Assembly (NCBI RefSeq): GCF_023101765.2
Contig: NC_064222.1
Coordinates: forward strand, 10,763,895-10,827,894
DNA length: 64,000 nucleotides
Direction of reading: 5' to 3'
Source: Spodoptera frugiperda
Lineage: Eukaryota > Arthropoda > Insecta > Lepidoptera > Noctuidae
Shown here: positions 33,466 through 45,148 of the stretch, piece after piece
How the letters are laid out: each line of letters begins with the position of its first letter
How positions within the stretch are numbered: the stretch's first letter is position 1
Notes under the pieces: generated by a model
The model's database searches: none
What the model was told of the DNA's origin: nothing
The model's input: only the letters and a program-made list of their open reading frames with translations
Made by a program: the position numbers and the translations under genes

Positions 33466-34340
33466 TATACAGTGTGTTTGAATTTCCCCCGGGATCCTTG
33501 TTGAAGACAGGACAATATTCCGTAAACAGCACTGTAGTCTGTTGCTATTGTATTTGAAGTAAATTGTTGTTTTACATGCAACGTTTGGCTTTATTTCGGC
33601 GGGTGATTTTGTTTTAACATCGACTGAGTAAAATGGTTGTAATGTAAGTGCGATTGTACATGTGTTTCGTAGTTTACTTGGTTTGTGATCATTATGTAAA
33701 TGACAAATTAAACATATCAAATGTGAAGAAACATTATGTAAGCTTTGTACTACAGTCTATAGTGTCCATAAACAGATTAATCTTATGTTTTCTAGCTGTT
33801 TCTTGCAATTTAGTCCGTGTAGAAAAATGACTTCAAACAGATTTTTTTCTAAGATAAAGGTAACCCAAGTTACTCTATAGCACCATACCTATAAAAGTCT
33901 AACCAAAATCAGTCCAGCCATTTCTGAGATTAGACGTAAAAACAGACATACAGACAATTTTTTTTTTTGTGTTATGTATCGTATGTATATTATTGTATAT
34001 TATGCATGTAGTAAATAGTGGTTATTTCAATATTACAAATAGACACTCCAATTTTATTTATTGATGTATCTAAAACATAAATTAAAACAATATTTTCATA
34101 GATAACCTACAACTGTATTACTGTAGTATCCCCTATGTGTCTCGCTGCCGCGTCAAATATTTGACGGGCGCCATGTTTGATTCTGAATTCAAACAGCGTG
34201 CGACGCGTGTCCGTTGAATTTGAAAACACGTTCCCGTTCCAAGGTGGAACATCCATCTTTATTTTTCGGTACAATTTGGGACAATCTAGTACAATTTTAT
34301 TGATGTATAGAATTGAATAACATGTAGATCTTTATGTACG
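33466..34340. other. Non-genic stretch with a CGTCAAAT palindrome
   Basis: Contains CGTCAAATATTTGACG, a perfect 16-bp palindrome at 34151-34166. It recalls the CCGTCAAATTGACGG motif near both ends of the piggyBac-like element at 43.6 kb. No gene was seen. Confidence 0.4.
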
Positions 34341-34497
34341 ACTAGCTGGCCCGGCAAACTTCGTACCGCGTCCAATACGTTTTCTCGCCTTTTAAACCTT
34401 CCCTGGAAAAACCTTGGATTTATCAAATCGGTCTAGCTGTTTTCGAGTTTTAACAAGACTAACGAACAGCAATTGATTTATACATATAATAGAGATG
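34341..34497 (+). mobile_element. RTE-like fragment
   Basis: It starts ACTAGCTGGCCCGGCAAACT and ends TACATATAATAGAGATG, the usual ends of these short elements. Confidence 0.6.
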
Positions 34498-35549
34498 TTT
34501 ATAGATTCGTTTTAAGGAATTAAGTAATCTCTTATGAATTATTACTCGTTGCTCATCCACGTGTTCAGTGAGTATTGTATGATGGCCAGACGCACGTGCG
34601 AGCACTATGTATTGTATGACAGATTGTGAAGGTGCATCTACTCTCGTCTAATTCTTGGATGATAAGTAATAACAACACTAATTTTAAAATAAAAGTTATC
34701 GATTTATGCTGAAGCATAGTTAAGTTTTCCGAGTAAAGATTAAATTACTACTTTCTTAGAATATTGCATAATTTTCTACTTCGTATTGCATAGTGCCAAT
34801 CAATAGCTCGAAGTCGAAGTCGAAATGGTAAAATTGAATAAATGAAACAAAATGTACAGACAACAATTTATTAAGCCATGGAAATTGAGATCTCGTGACA
34901 CTTCGTATTGCATAGTGCCTAATACTTTTAAAAAAATTAACTACCATAACCTCATGACATTCTCTAATACACAAAATTGACTACCATTAAAATCGTGTTT
35001 ATCTCGAGAAACGAACCTAAGACTTCACATTCAACAGTCATAATAAAAATTTCTCGAACAACGAGATAGTCTTACGCCCGAATACTGAAACGCTACTCAA
35101 TTTTAAGTTGTGATTTAATGTCATTATATTTCTATCTTTTATAAAGATTTTTTAGTGACAGATCTAACCGGAGAGCGTCTTAAAATTGAGTGACCTTTAA
35201 GTATTTGACCATTAAATACTAATTATGTATATCCTAAGCTAATTAAAAGTTAAAATACGATATCATAAATTAATACATTAATATCCCCAAATCTCCTTGA
35301 TTCACTTTATTCTAATCAGCAAAGTCAAAGTTCTTTTAATAAAACTCCCAAATGCTGCGAGTCCTGGTTTCAATGTGACCTAGATAAGTTATACCAAAGT
35401 ATTTTCATTTACCACATATACCTACATTATAGAAGAAAGTTTCCACCGAAGTTTTATGGCTTCGAAGATCTAATTTTGTTTTTGGAGAATGGATATTAAT
35501 GTCGCTGATACTGTGTCTGGTAACTTCTGTAATTATGATGTTGTGATAA
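34498..35549. other. Non-genic stretch
   Basis: AT-rich. TTCGTATTGCATAGTGCC recurs at about 34780-34798 and 34903-34920, suggesting a small local duplication. No coding region was found. Confidence 0.4.
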
Positions 35550-35828
35550 AGTGTGGGAGAGCCATGCTTCAGCACGAATGGGCCGGCTCGAGCGGAGTGA
35601 TACCACGGCCGAGCAGAACACCGACGTGAAACAAAGCTTGCGTTGTGTTTCCCACTGGACGCCCAATTACCCCCATTCCGCATTTTCCCGGTCCCCGATT
35701 CCCCAACAGCCCTTAAATTCCTAATCCCTAAAAAACTGGTAACGCACTTGTAACGCCCCTTTTGCCCATAGGTGGCGACGGCTTAGCATCAGGTGATCAG
35801 TCTTCTTGTGTACCGGCTTATACAGAAT
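35550..35828 (+). mobile_element. SINE-like repeat, family C (near full length)
   Basis: The copy spans from GTGTGGGAGAGCCATGCTTC through GGGCCGGCTCGAGCGGAG to GTGTACCGGCTTATAC. Confidence 0.72.
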
Positions 35829-36362
35829 TTTATTCCCAGAATTAAACTCATTGGCTAAAGACAGAATACGTTAGATAATGCTCTTTTCCTCAGTAGAATA
35901 GCTTAGATCCACATTCCATTTCTGAACACAGATCTGAGTTTTCCTCAATGACTTCCAGAAATAGCCATTAATGTAAAAATCACATTAAACTTACAAGCGT
36001 TAGTCAAAATTCTTTTTTAGTCTCTGTGGTTAAGGTTGAAAATCGATTCAACAGAGTTCTGGGTAGTTTGATGTGCAACTTTCGCAACTATACATAGAAG
36101 CAGACAGTGTCTTGCTGTCTCGTCTAGACTGATAAAAAAAAAAACAAAAAATCCTGTCTGCCAGGCTATTCTGTATCTTTTGGTTCGAAAGATCGAAGTG
36201 AACTCGATTACGGTCCGCTTTGTTTCATTAGTTGCGACCAATGACCAATGCGGACGAGAAAGCGATTGAGCTTACTTCGAAAGTTCGGATGGATAGTTAC
36301 GAAATAGCCTTGCTGTTCTCAGTGCCAGTTTATTATTAGGACTGATGATTAGGAGTTAGGAC

Positions 36363-36585
36363 CAAGAATTGTATTGTGAATCTGTTTGAAAAAGAGTAAC
36401 CTAGGGAGTTTCTTGGTCGTTCTTCTCCATAAGAATCAACACTTTGGAACGAACAAATAGCTTAACTACAGTACTGACCGACATACAGACGTTATTAATA
36501 TGTATTATTATATTTGCTTTGACGTTCAAAACTGCCTTCCTGGTGTATTTGAAATAAATAATTTTGACTTTGACTTGACTTTAGG
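36363..36585 (+). mobile_element. LINE 3' end, (TTTGAC)n-tailed family
   Basis: It shares CCAAGAATTGTATTGTGAA, TGAAAAAGAGTAACCTA and CACTTTGGAACGA with 46418-46597. It ends in TTTTGACTTTGACTTGACTT, a tandem tail typical of CR1/Jockey-group LINEs. Confidence 0.65.
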
Positions 36586-37565
36586 AACCTGTTAGGAGGT
36601 GGGCAACAGGATTTCCCATAAAGTTATAGGTAGCTTAAAATTAAATCAATTTTCTATTTATAGACGAGACCAACCCATAATACCTTCAGTAGCTAAATCT
36701 CCACGATTCTTACCTTTTCTTGGCATTACTGGCAACCAGGCTATTTAAAATCGAGTTCATTGCGCCAGCTTACTATTGCATAAAATATTATGTCATTCAG
36801 TAAAGATAATTGAATTAATTGCCTCAAATCTAATTTAATTAAATATTTTGTTAGTAAGTAGATACAGTTAAGCATAATATAATAGATCTATGACCTTCCA
36901 AATCCTGAATCAGTATGTAAATTTTAAATCCAATTACTCTTTCTAAAAAACAGAAGCATTTTCAAACTTTCTTTGAAACAACACTTGTGTTATTAAGTAG
37001 GTAAATATTAAGTTAAGAGAACAGAGAGTAAAGTTCCCTAAGAAAAGGAGGATCCTCCGACCGTGCCGAGGATTTGATCGTGCCGGGCGAGCTTGCTGCC
37101 CAACAGTTGTTCATTGGGATTTTCTACCTATATTTATTCGCATGTAAACGTGCGATGCAAATGTGCCTCAATAACTGCCTTCCCTAAAGCTTTCATCCAT
37201 AGTGTCATCAGGCGTCCATAGGCGGCACCGACTGCATACAATCAGGTTATCCGTCTGCTCGTTTTACCCATTTAAAAGTACTTAAAATGTAGTTTCAAAA
37301 AGAAAAGAAAACTTGGCTTATAAACCTCTCAATTTCGGAAACGATCGTTCAAAACTAAAAGGGGCAAACGGAGAAGTGCAATTTATACGAAGCACACAAG
37401 TTGGGGGTGTTAGTGGGGGGAGGGGGAGGATATATCGCTTAGCCAGTGGGAGCTAGGACCTCTACTATGAGATTAGAGAAATAGTTTTTGTCGATAGTCG
37501 ATGGCGACGACGAAATTTTTGTATTTAAGAACTACTAGCGCCCCCTATCGATCAATTACGGAACT
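36586..37565. other. Non-genic stretch with a family C scrap
   Basis: A partial family C copy lies at about 37195-37270 (GGCGTCCATAGGCGGCACCG, TATCCGTCTGCTCGTTTTAC). The remainder is unassigned. Confidence 0.45.
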
Positions 37566-38297
37566 AAAATTCGCCATACAGAAAATTTCTACCTTACTAT
37601 CAAGTATAAACAAATATTTTAGTTTGAAACTCATAGTAGGGGTATAGGAGGCTAACACACTCCCCATTTGCGATCATTAGGCAGCTGGTGTTCACAAAGT
37701 TGGCAAGTTAAAGCTTTGTAAGTGCTATGTATCATTTGGTGATAGTTTAGAGAAGCAGTTCTGTCTGTTCGTGTATTTAGTAAAATAAATCGTATTTATA
37801 TAGGAAACTAGCTACTTCCGCGCGGTTTCACCCGCTCTGCTTGGCTCCTATTGGTCATAGCGTGATGTTTTATAGCCTATAACCTTCCTCGATAAATGCG
37901 CTATCCAACACGAAAAGAATTATTCAAATCGGACCAGTAGTTCGGGAGATTAGCGCGTTCAAACAAACAAACAAACAAACAAACTCTTCAGCTTTATAAT
38001 ATTGGTATAGATAGTGTTCAAAATAGCACTTCTCAAGTCTGAGGTCAATGTCTCTTTGAAGTCCGAAGATAAAAAGAAAAATGGAAGTACTGCGCAAGCT
38101 TTGCTTAAATAGACTTTGATTTAAAATATTGTTCTTTGGCTCTGTCACTCGATTTCCGTAGCTTCTCATTAATGAAACCAAAAGAGGTTTATCCTTCAGC
38201 TCCTCTGTTAACGATGCCAATTTTAATGCCTTTTAAAAATTGTAGGTCTTGAAATATACGAGTATTTCTGTCTACAATATTTAAGGCATTGGTTATA
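37566..38297. repeat. Local segmental duplication, copy 1 (with insertion)
   Basis: It aligns collinearly with 38421-38947 over about 527 bp at high identity, apart from a 203-bp RTE-like insertion at 37808-38010. It includes a minus-strand frame starting at 38220 that is conserved in copy 2. Confidence 0.85.
37808..38010 (+). mobile_element. RTE-like element inserted in duplication copy 1
   Basis: It begins CTAGCTACTTCCGCGCGGTT, contains GGAGATTAGCGCGTTCAAAC and (CAAA)n, and ends TTGGTATAGATAG. The empty site is preserved in copy 2 (GGAAATAGTGTTC). This gives exact limits to within the ambiguous TAG. Confidence 0.8.
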
Positions 38298-38299
38298 CA

Positions 38300-38348
38300 T
38301 ACATACCTACATACATACATACATACATACATTCATACATACATACAT
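38300..38348. repeat. (ATAC)n microsatellite
   Basis: About 12 ATAC units with a few interruptions. It lies in the spacer between the two duplication copies. Confidence 0.9.
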
Positions 38349-38420
38349 ATATACACAAGAAATAATAGTTATGTTACAAATGACAAGAAAATGTTACAGA
38401 AAGAAAACAACTGCAAGGAA

Positions 38421-38947
38421 AAAATTCGCCGTACAGAAAATTTACGTCCTCGCTTTCGAGTATCGAGCAAAATGTTAGTTTGAAACTCATAGTAGGGGTG
38501 TATGAGGCTAACACACTCCCCATTTGCGATCATTAGGCAGCTGGTGTTCACAAAGTTGGCAAGTTACGGCTTTGTAAGTGCTATGTATCATTTGGTGATT
38601 CAGAGATGCAGTTCTGTCTGTTCTATTTAGTAAAGTAAATGGTACTTATTTGTTTAGGAAATAGTGTTCAAAATAGCACTTCTCAAGTCTGAGGTCAATG
38701 TCTCTTTGAAGTCCTAAGATAAAAAGAAAAATGGAAGTACTGTGCGAGCTTTGCTTAAATAGACATTGATTTAAAATATTGTTCTTTGGCTCTGTCACTC
38801 GATTTCCGTAGCTTCTCATTAATGAAACCAAAAGAGGTTTATCCTTCAGCTCCTTCGTTAACGATGCCAATTTTAATGCCTTTTAAAAAGTTTGGGACTT
38901 GGAATGTATTTCTGTCTACTGTACAATATTAAGACATTGGTTATTCT
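38421..38947. repeat. Local segmental duplication, copy 2 (empty site)
   Basis: This is the uninterrupted partner of 37566-38297. The minus-strand frame 38646-38870 encodes 74 residues (MASLTKELKDKPLL...), nearly identical to the frame in copy 1 over about 70 residues. The product is unrecognised and may be non-functional. Confidence 0.85.
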
Positions 38948-40514
38948 TAACAATACTACATAAGTACAAATACGAAATATTTTTGTCTTACTTTCAGATT
39001 GCAATTCATATTTTTGTCTCAAGAGCTAGTTACAGCCTAGCAGCCTGTATGGCGACATTGTATCCTTTAACCATGTATATTGTTCAATATTGAGGAATCA
39101 TTGAGAACAAACTCGAAAATTGACATCAACCATCCTTCAATGAAAAAGCACGAATAGCTAGATATATTTAGGATAACTATCGTGAGACAAACTAAATTAG
39201 CTCAAATAGCTACTGACGGCAGCTGTAGGCTGCAAGACGTCGCTGCGTCTGCGGACGCTACTTATGATGAAGAGTCCCTCTATGACTCGAAACAAGTAGA
39301 GCTTTTCTCCATTAATTTACGTGAATAAACCATAATAATTTTTAGCTAGTATCAGAAATATTATAGAAGCCATAATATAAAAATACAATTTTATCAACCA
39401 CCATGCACATTGGTAAGAAAACTGTAAATATTTCGATTCCCCCAATCGACGTATAATAGTGAACCAATCAGTAGTGGTACAAAACAAGGTATCTTGGAGC
39501 GAACGACTAAATAATTCAGCTGCTCATCGATAAACATTTGGGACAACTGTCACACTCTTTCGTAGGTGGAGGTTATGTTTCCAGCTATGCTAAGTGGATC
39601 GATAAAAAAAAACGGTATTATTGGATGAATGTTCTTTTTTAAATCTCACGATTTTATGAAAGTGGAGTTTCCTATTCACATTACTTTTTTTAACCTACTT
39701 ACCAAAAAGAAGGAAGTTATTTTTTTTTTCTACGTATGTACACCGATTACTAAATTACCGATACTACATTGTACATAAATATCTACTTAGATTTTAATAT
39801 AATTTTGTTTAGTACTTATGGTACCGACTTCTAAACTATCAGTGGGAGACACAGGCTAATGAATAATAGTTATTTTTTTTATTTTTAGTTTCTTCTAGTT
39901 CTGGAGACGCTCTGGATCTCGATCACACATCTTCTATTTTAAATGTTGGCTCTTTAGTAGATGTAGTCTTATTTACAAAAATCAGTTTTAATTCATGACT
40001 CGTTAGTTTCAAACCATTTTTCAAGTCTGCTTCGCCAGCACTGCACTACAGCATGTAGTTTATATGTACAATCAATCGATATACGTAGCTATTTCAATCC
40101 GTATTTTTCGGTCAGAGTCGGTTTCGGTTAAAAACAATTAATCCGGAATTGGTTTATTTATCCAGAACTGACCAGTGGTCAGCCACACTCTCGTGAAATA
40201 TTGCCGTTCCATTTAACCCACGTGTTTACTCGTACAATTGAATAACAACTTTCGTAGTTTAAAATAAAGTTAGTTTTTCTACGAGTTTACATAGTTTAGT
40301 GTATTGCATAGTTTGAGAGTGAGATAATTGGAAGATTACCTCTGTACTTTGGTTTAAAAAAAATCGGTCAATTAATAACATTTCTTTATGCATGTTTCTA
40401 AGCAACGATACTAGTTTCATATAAAAACCCAACAAATTTTTACTATTAGAGTTTGTAGGTTTACCAAAACCAAATACAAACAAGAATAGAGCGTAGTCCT
40501 TTTTAAAACAACCG
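38948..40514. other. Long non-genic stretch
   Basis: AT-rich. No domain-bearing frame. GAAGAGTCCCTCTATGACTC at 39269-39288 looks repeat-derived, but it was not delimited. Confidence 0.4.
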
Positions 40515-40605
40515 GCAACATACCTAATGACTCCTCTGGTGTTCAGGGTTTCCTTGGGCGGCACTGATTACCTATCACCAGGTGACCCGTCTACTCGTTT
40601 GCCCC
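40515..40605 (+). mobile_element. SINE-like repeat, family C, 3' part
   Basis: It contains CAACATACCTAATGACTCCT, TTGGGCGGCACTGATTACCT and GTGACCCGTCTACTCGTTTG. Confidence 0.6.
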
Positions 40606-40859
40606 ATATTCCATAATAAAAAAATAGCTCCATGTATAACGAAGTTAAATTATCGTCATCAATTCAATACACGATCAAACAAACCAACGCAAAAATACCA
40701 GAACATGTTCAAATATAGGTAAACCGATAAAACGTAATCGGATAACCGAAACATCAAAGGTTAACACATTAGTAGATGAAAGAATGCTAAATATACACCA
40801 TACAAACTGAAACATAGTCTGTACTTATTTAGCAACGGAATATTTCTGGATATTATTAA

Positions 40860-41145
40860 ACTAGCTACTTCCCTGCTCGGCTCCTATTGATATTAGCGTC
40901 ATATTGTATAGCCTATAATCTTCCTTTACAAATCGGTACAGTGGTTTAGGCATAAATAAGAAACAGAGACGTGAGTTAATTTCATATTTATATAATTTAT
41001 CACTGACTGCTCGGCTCCTATAGGTCATAGCATGATGTTTTATAGCTTATTGCCTTCTTCGACTGCACTATTCAACACAAAAACAGTAGTTCCGGAGATT
41101 AGCCAGTTCAAACAAACAAAAATATATATTAGTAGTATAGATTAA
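40860..41145 (+). mobile_element. Two RTE-like fragments in tandem
   Basis: CTAGCTACTTCCCTGCTCGG at 40860 and a second related block from about 41005 (CTGCTCGGCTCCTATAGGTC, GATGTTTTATAGCTTATTGC). The second ends with GGAGATTAGCCAGTTCAAAC. Confidence 0.55.
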
Positions 41146-41772
41146 TCTTTGTTGATGTAAAAGAGACAAGTATGGCTTCTGAGAAAAAATGTAAGGTTCG
41201 ATGGAATGGAAACAATTTTGTGGGCTTTTTACAAAATAATATTCAACCATGAAATTCTAATTAATAGACTCGTTACTGTGAAGCTAGTTAAAATAGCCCA
41301 AGAAGGAGTTCGCAGAAATTCTTCAAAGCTTTTCCTCACTAGTTCTTATAATGAAACAGTTAGAAGTTATATTGGCATCTTTTTATTTTATACTTTTCAA
41401 GCGACTTCAGTTATAAAACCTCTCAGCATGAAAATGAGTTCTTTTATGCACTTTAATAATATGGACCCAGTATAGAACCTTGTGGAACTCCACTAGTTTT
41501 CCTGAATTTGTGTATTTTCGTTTTTATGTAGAAATATATTGTGTGCAGAATGAATGTCGATGCTTCCATGAAGAATATTGGATTGGAAATCTCGAATTTA
41601 ATTTTTAAAATTCACAGAAATTTTAATGAAGTATCGTATGTTTTTACGTCTGAAGACGGATGTACAGTAATGTTTTATTTGGTTACTGTTTATAACAAAC
41701 CATCATACAAAATTAATTGTGTGTTTAGCAAACTTTCAATGTGCGTACCTATAATTATTAACACTAACTTTC
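41146..41772. other. Non-genic stretch with two unassigned open frames
   Basis: Plus-strand frames of 89 codons (41206-41475) and 86 codons (41541-41801) follow each other. Neither shows a recognisable domain, and the second runs into the family G MITE. They may be remnants of a degraded element. Confidence 0.35.
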
Positions 41773-41885
41773 GTACTCAGAATCACTTAATGGTTACTTA
41801 ACTCAATACTAATCAATGGTTTTCAATACAAAATCCTTATTAAAGAATAGTTTAAGTAATCATTAAATGTCTCTGAATATGGCAG
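41773..41885. mobile_element. Foldback MITE family G, uninterrupted
   Basis: The left arm GTACTCAGAATCACTTAATG and the right arm TAATCATTAAATGTCTCTGA are imperfect inverted repeats around a ~40-bp core. It serves as the empty-site reference for 5934-6181. Confidence 0.65.
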
Positions 41886-42483
41886 TAAATAAATCATATC
41901 TACAACTGATACCATCATTATTTTCAATAACACTTCCACAGCATATTTCATTCAGAAACAAGGTTATAATAAAAAGATACATATGTCTTATTTCTTACAG
42001 CAGTAGGCCTAGTGGTCGCGTCTCCGGTGCCTCATAAATTGTGCCCAGCCCACTTGAGTTCACTCAAACATCAACAAAATATGAGCTCACCTCACGCGGA
42101 CATTTTTATATTCTCTAGCATTTCAACTACATTTTACTACAGCGGACTATCTTGTAAATATATTATGTGTTATGTTGCTGGTGATATTTTTGTAAGGGTT
42201 GTATTTATGTAGGAAAATATTGCTGTCGTGCCGTATTGCTGATCAATACGATTGCTGAGCACACAACAGTGAGTTCGATGACCGGAGTTTGGACATTTTC
42301 ATGTCGACATCATTTTGGTTATCATCGATTTCAAACTGCTGAACTTGCTTTGGCAATCAGCTAAAATTCGTGTATACTATTATAATGCTGAAAGCTGATT
42401 AATTATTTTCAATTTGGTTGTTAAAAGTGCGCGATGTCATGTTACACATTATACATAGATTGATTACTTACAAAGACTGTAAC

Positions 42484-42742
42484 TGACTGCCTCGTTGGTC
42501 GAGTGCGAATGCTGTCTCGGGTTCGATTCCCGAGTCGGGCAAAGTATTGCTGGACTTTTCGAAAATTTCTCAATAGTAGCACGGAGTCTGGCACTGCTCA
42601 GTAAATGGTAAAAGGCTCACCCCTAATACACGGGACTTATTACAAAAATGGCGAGAAGTAAGTGTACATTGTATTTTTTATTGGCATTACGTGCCATAAT
42701 GTGCACCTCTACCTACCTCTCCGGGGATAAAAGGCGTAACGA
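42484..42742 (+). mobile_element. tRNA-derived SINE, family 2 (full length)
   Basis: The tRNA-like head GACTGCCTCGTTGGTCGAGT has an A-box-like start and a B box GGGTTCGATTCCC (42520-42532). The body runs to CTCCGGGGATAAAAGGCGTA. Confidence 0.82.
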
Positions 42743-42995
42743 TAGAAAAAAAGAAAGACCTGAAACCTGTGCCTAAAGGAACAAAAGACAAGATACAAAT
42801 TAAAATATCAACTGAATCCATTCTATAAATAAAGACTTCAACACACAATAGAACGAACGAAAAGCCATTGAATTAAAACCAAGCATCTATTACCAACACC
42901 ATTGAAACACGGAACCTATGACACAACACAGACAAACGAAACCGATTCAAAATGGAGGCGGTAATGTATGATTAAATTCATTACATACGTACAAA

Positions 42996-43280
42996 CATAT
43001 CGTCACGCCTTTAATCCTCGAAGGGGTAAGCAGAGGTGCACATTATGGCACGTAATGCCACTGTGTACAACCCACTTTTCACAATTTATGTTGTAAGTCC
43101 CATGTAATAGGTGGTGAGCCTATTGCCATATACCGGGCACATTTCCAGACTCCGTGCTCCCAAAGAAATTTTCGAAAATCCGAAAAAAGCCTAGTAATAC
43201 TTCGCCCGACCCGAGAATCGAACCCGAGACCCCTTGCCCGGCAGTCGCACTTGCAACCACTCGGCCAACGAGGCAGTCAC
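42996..43280 (-). mobile_element. tRNA-derived SINE, family 2 (full length, inverted)
   Basis: It is the inverted partner of 42484-42742, with the head complement AGAATCGAACCCGAGACCCC (43213-43232) and CGAGGCAGTC at 43270. The two copies face away from a 250-bp spacer. Confidence 0.82.
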
Positions 43281-43561
43281 TAAATTCATTAAATGACGAT
43301 ATTGTCAGTGGGGAGGACATAATTAATTTAATCCCTCCCTTCCCTTGGCCAAACAATTTCAATGACAAAGCTAACAAAATGTATCCGTGTGTATGTTCGG
43401 GGTTATATCGCCATAATTATCTATTCATGTACCGTATCCATTTTTGGAAGTAAATGATCAATTTGTTTGTTGTATGGAGGTCATTTGGATGGTTTTGTTT
43501 GATAATAGCGTTTTGCTTTTTGTGTGTAGGGGTCTGAAAAGGGGTAGAGAGACGTAGGTCT

Positions 43562-44925
43562 TTAACACTAGAAGGGTCGGGGAAATTGCATACCTTCAAA
43601 GACCGCGACCGTCAAATTGACGGTATATGATAATTACGGAGAAAATATGATTGAAATATGTACCTATGTGTGTCATAAAAACAAAATTACGAATTTTAAT
43701 TAATGCTTTTAATTAAATACTTTGATTAGTTACATAAAACATTTATTACAAATAATTTTTTTAAATACTTTTTTACACATTGACCCCAAACAGCTTTCTG
43801 GCAAATAGTACATAAGTCACAAGTGCGGTTCTTTTTACATTTTGAATTAATTTGACATTGTCGTCTTTTTTGTGATGTAGAAGGCTGTTCTTCTTCAATA
43901 GTTATGTTATCCAAACGTTGAAAAGCTGATGCACTTTGTTTTTTATTCACGTACTCTGCGCGAAGTTCACTTACAAGTTGTAGAATATAATTATGACGAG
44001 AAATGTTTTCACCTGTAACTTGGCGATAAATAATCCATGAATTTATGTCTAGGTCTAAATGGCTCATGTTGTAAGCTCCACGTGCATAAATCAGTCCAAT
44101 GAAAGCATCTAATTCATCTAAAGAAATTTCCCACGAATTATCTTGACATTTGATACGTGCTTCAGTTTCAGTGCACAACTTTATGCGTCGTAATATAAAT
44201 TCTTGAATAAAAAGACGCCAAGAAGTAATAACTTTTTTGGATTCTACATACCGCTTTGCATATGGAGTGGGACCTGGGTTTTCTCTCAGTACATTTTGCC
44301 GACTTCGACGGCCCGTCGTTCCACCACTAAAACTAGGAATACACGTCCATTCAGTGCCATCACTAGCCACTTGTCTCATACCTATTTCGGGTAATGATGA
44401 CGTTCTGACTTGCCTCCTACCACGTGTTATACTTCCCGAATGCGAGCAGTGCATTCCGCTGGATCCAGGTCTTCTGCCACGACTTCTACGTATACCACGT
44501 TCGCTGTGTAAATTACTGTCCTGCGTTTCACTGTCGAAATGACTTTCAGTTGGAATGTCGGCTTCTGAATCCTCAGATGTAGAACTTTCTTGGTCTAGCT
44601 GAAAGTCTTCATCTTCGTTATCACAATGCGTTACTGATAATTCATTGCCACTTTCATCACCTGAGTCATCTTCTTCAATATTACAAAGATGCGATAACTC
44701 TCGTTCTATTTCTAAACTCGAGAGCTGTTTGGAACGCCGATTGGAATTCATTATAAAATAAACACACGACAATTCTCTTCAAATAATCAGTTGAAACTGT
44801 AAGTCATGTCAATAAACACAACATATAAATATATAGGTAAGATAAGAAGGTAGAAACAAAACTTTTGTTTATAACACTTCAAAGTATTCAAGTGCCGTCA
44901 AATTGACGGCGTCCGGTCTTATTAG
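43562..44925 (-). mobile_element. Internally deleted piggyBac-like transposon
   Basis: TTAA at 43562-43565 marks the left end, followed by CACTAGAAGGGTCGG. A CCGTCAAATTGACGG palindrome (43609-43623) and its counterpart CCGTCAAATTGACGG (44895-44909) lie subterminally as part of longer imperfect inverted repeats (GACCGCGACCGTCAAATTG versus complement GACCGGACGCCGTCAATTTG). A clean right-hand TTAA was not located, so the right limit is approximate. Confidence 0.7.
43726..44772 (-). CDS. Truncated piggyBac-like transposase-derived protein
   Basis: The frame has 348 codons (or 341 if translation begins at the second Met, MNSNRRSK). The N-terminal ~95 residues are acidic and serine-rich. Next comes a basic Arg/Gly-rich stretch near 96-120. 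The conserved piggyBac N-terminal region (NPGPTPYAKRYV, then LDELDAFIGLIYARGAYN) follows at about residues 165-240. The sequence then passes almost directly to the family's C-terminal tail (RLDNITIEEEQPSTSQKR and a Cys-rich C-x2-C-x2-C pattern) at about 285-335. The intervening DDE catalytic core, normally a few hundred residues, is absent, so the protein cannot catalyse transposition. Because the frame is uninterrupted across the joint, a DNA-binding repressor or exapted role is conceivable. A recent internal deletion is the simpler view. Confidence 0.75.
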   Translation of the reverse strand: MSCVYFIMNSNRRSKQLSSLEIERELSHLCNIEEDDSGDESGNELSVTHCDNEDEDFQLDQESSTSEDSEADIPTESHFDSETQDSNLHSERGIRRSRGRRPGSSGMHCSHSGSITRGRRQVRTSSLPEIGMRQVASDGTEWTCIPSFSGGTTGRRSRQNVLRENPGPTPYAKRYVESKKVITSWRLFIQEFILRRIKLCTETEARIKCQDNSWEISLDELDAFIGLIYARGAYNMSHLDLDINSWIIYRQVTGENISRHNYILQLVSELRAEYVNKKQSASAFQRLDNITIEEEQPSTSQKRRQCQINSKCKKNRTCDLCTICQKAVWGQCVKKYLKKLFVINVLCN

Positions 44926-45054
44926 GTATGAGTAAGCATACCCCGCATATCAATCATTATTTATTTATTTTTATTAAGTTAAAACTTATACAATCATAAC
45001 TTATGAAAAGTCATTAAATATGAATACAAACTGAAATACAGACAAAAAGTTATT

Positions 45055-45148
45055 CATGACACCCAGACCCGAAACAACCATTTGTGGATCGCATGCTACA
45101 CGTTGTGTGGCAGCCGGTTGTTCAGCCACCACGGCAACCGTGCAGTCT
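45055..45148 (-). mobile_element. SINE family 1, partial
   Basis: CATGACACCCAGACCCGAAA and CAGCCACCACGGCAACCGTG identify the family. Part of the tRNA-like head is deleted. Confidence 0.65.

Noticed and set aside
38300..38348. Regularly spaced repeats suggesting a CRISPR-like array
   Set aside because: It is a simple ATAC microsatellite without spacers, and the genome is eukaryotic.
41206..41801. Two consecutive plus-strand frames as exons of a host gene
   Set aside because: There is no domain, no good splice sites joining them, and the second runs into a MITE.
43562..44925. Virus-derived or host regulatory origin for the 348-codon gene
   Set aside because: piggyBac-specific sequence blocks, the left TTAA and subterminal inverted motifs make a transposon the clear explanation.
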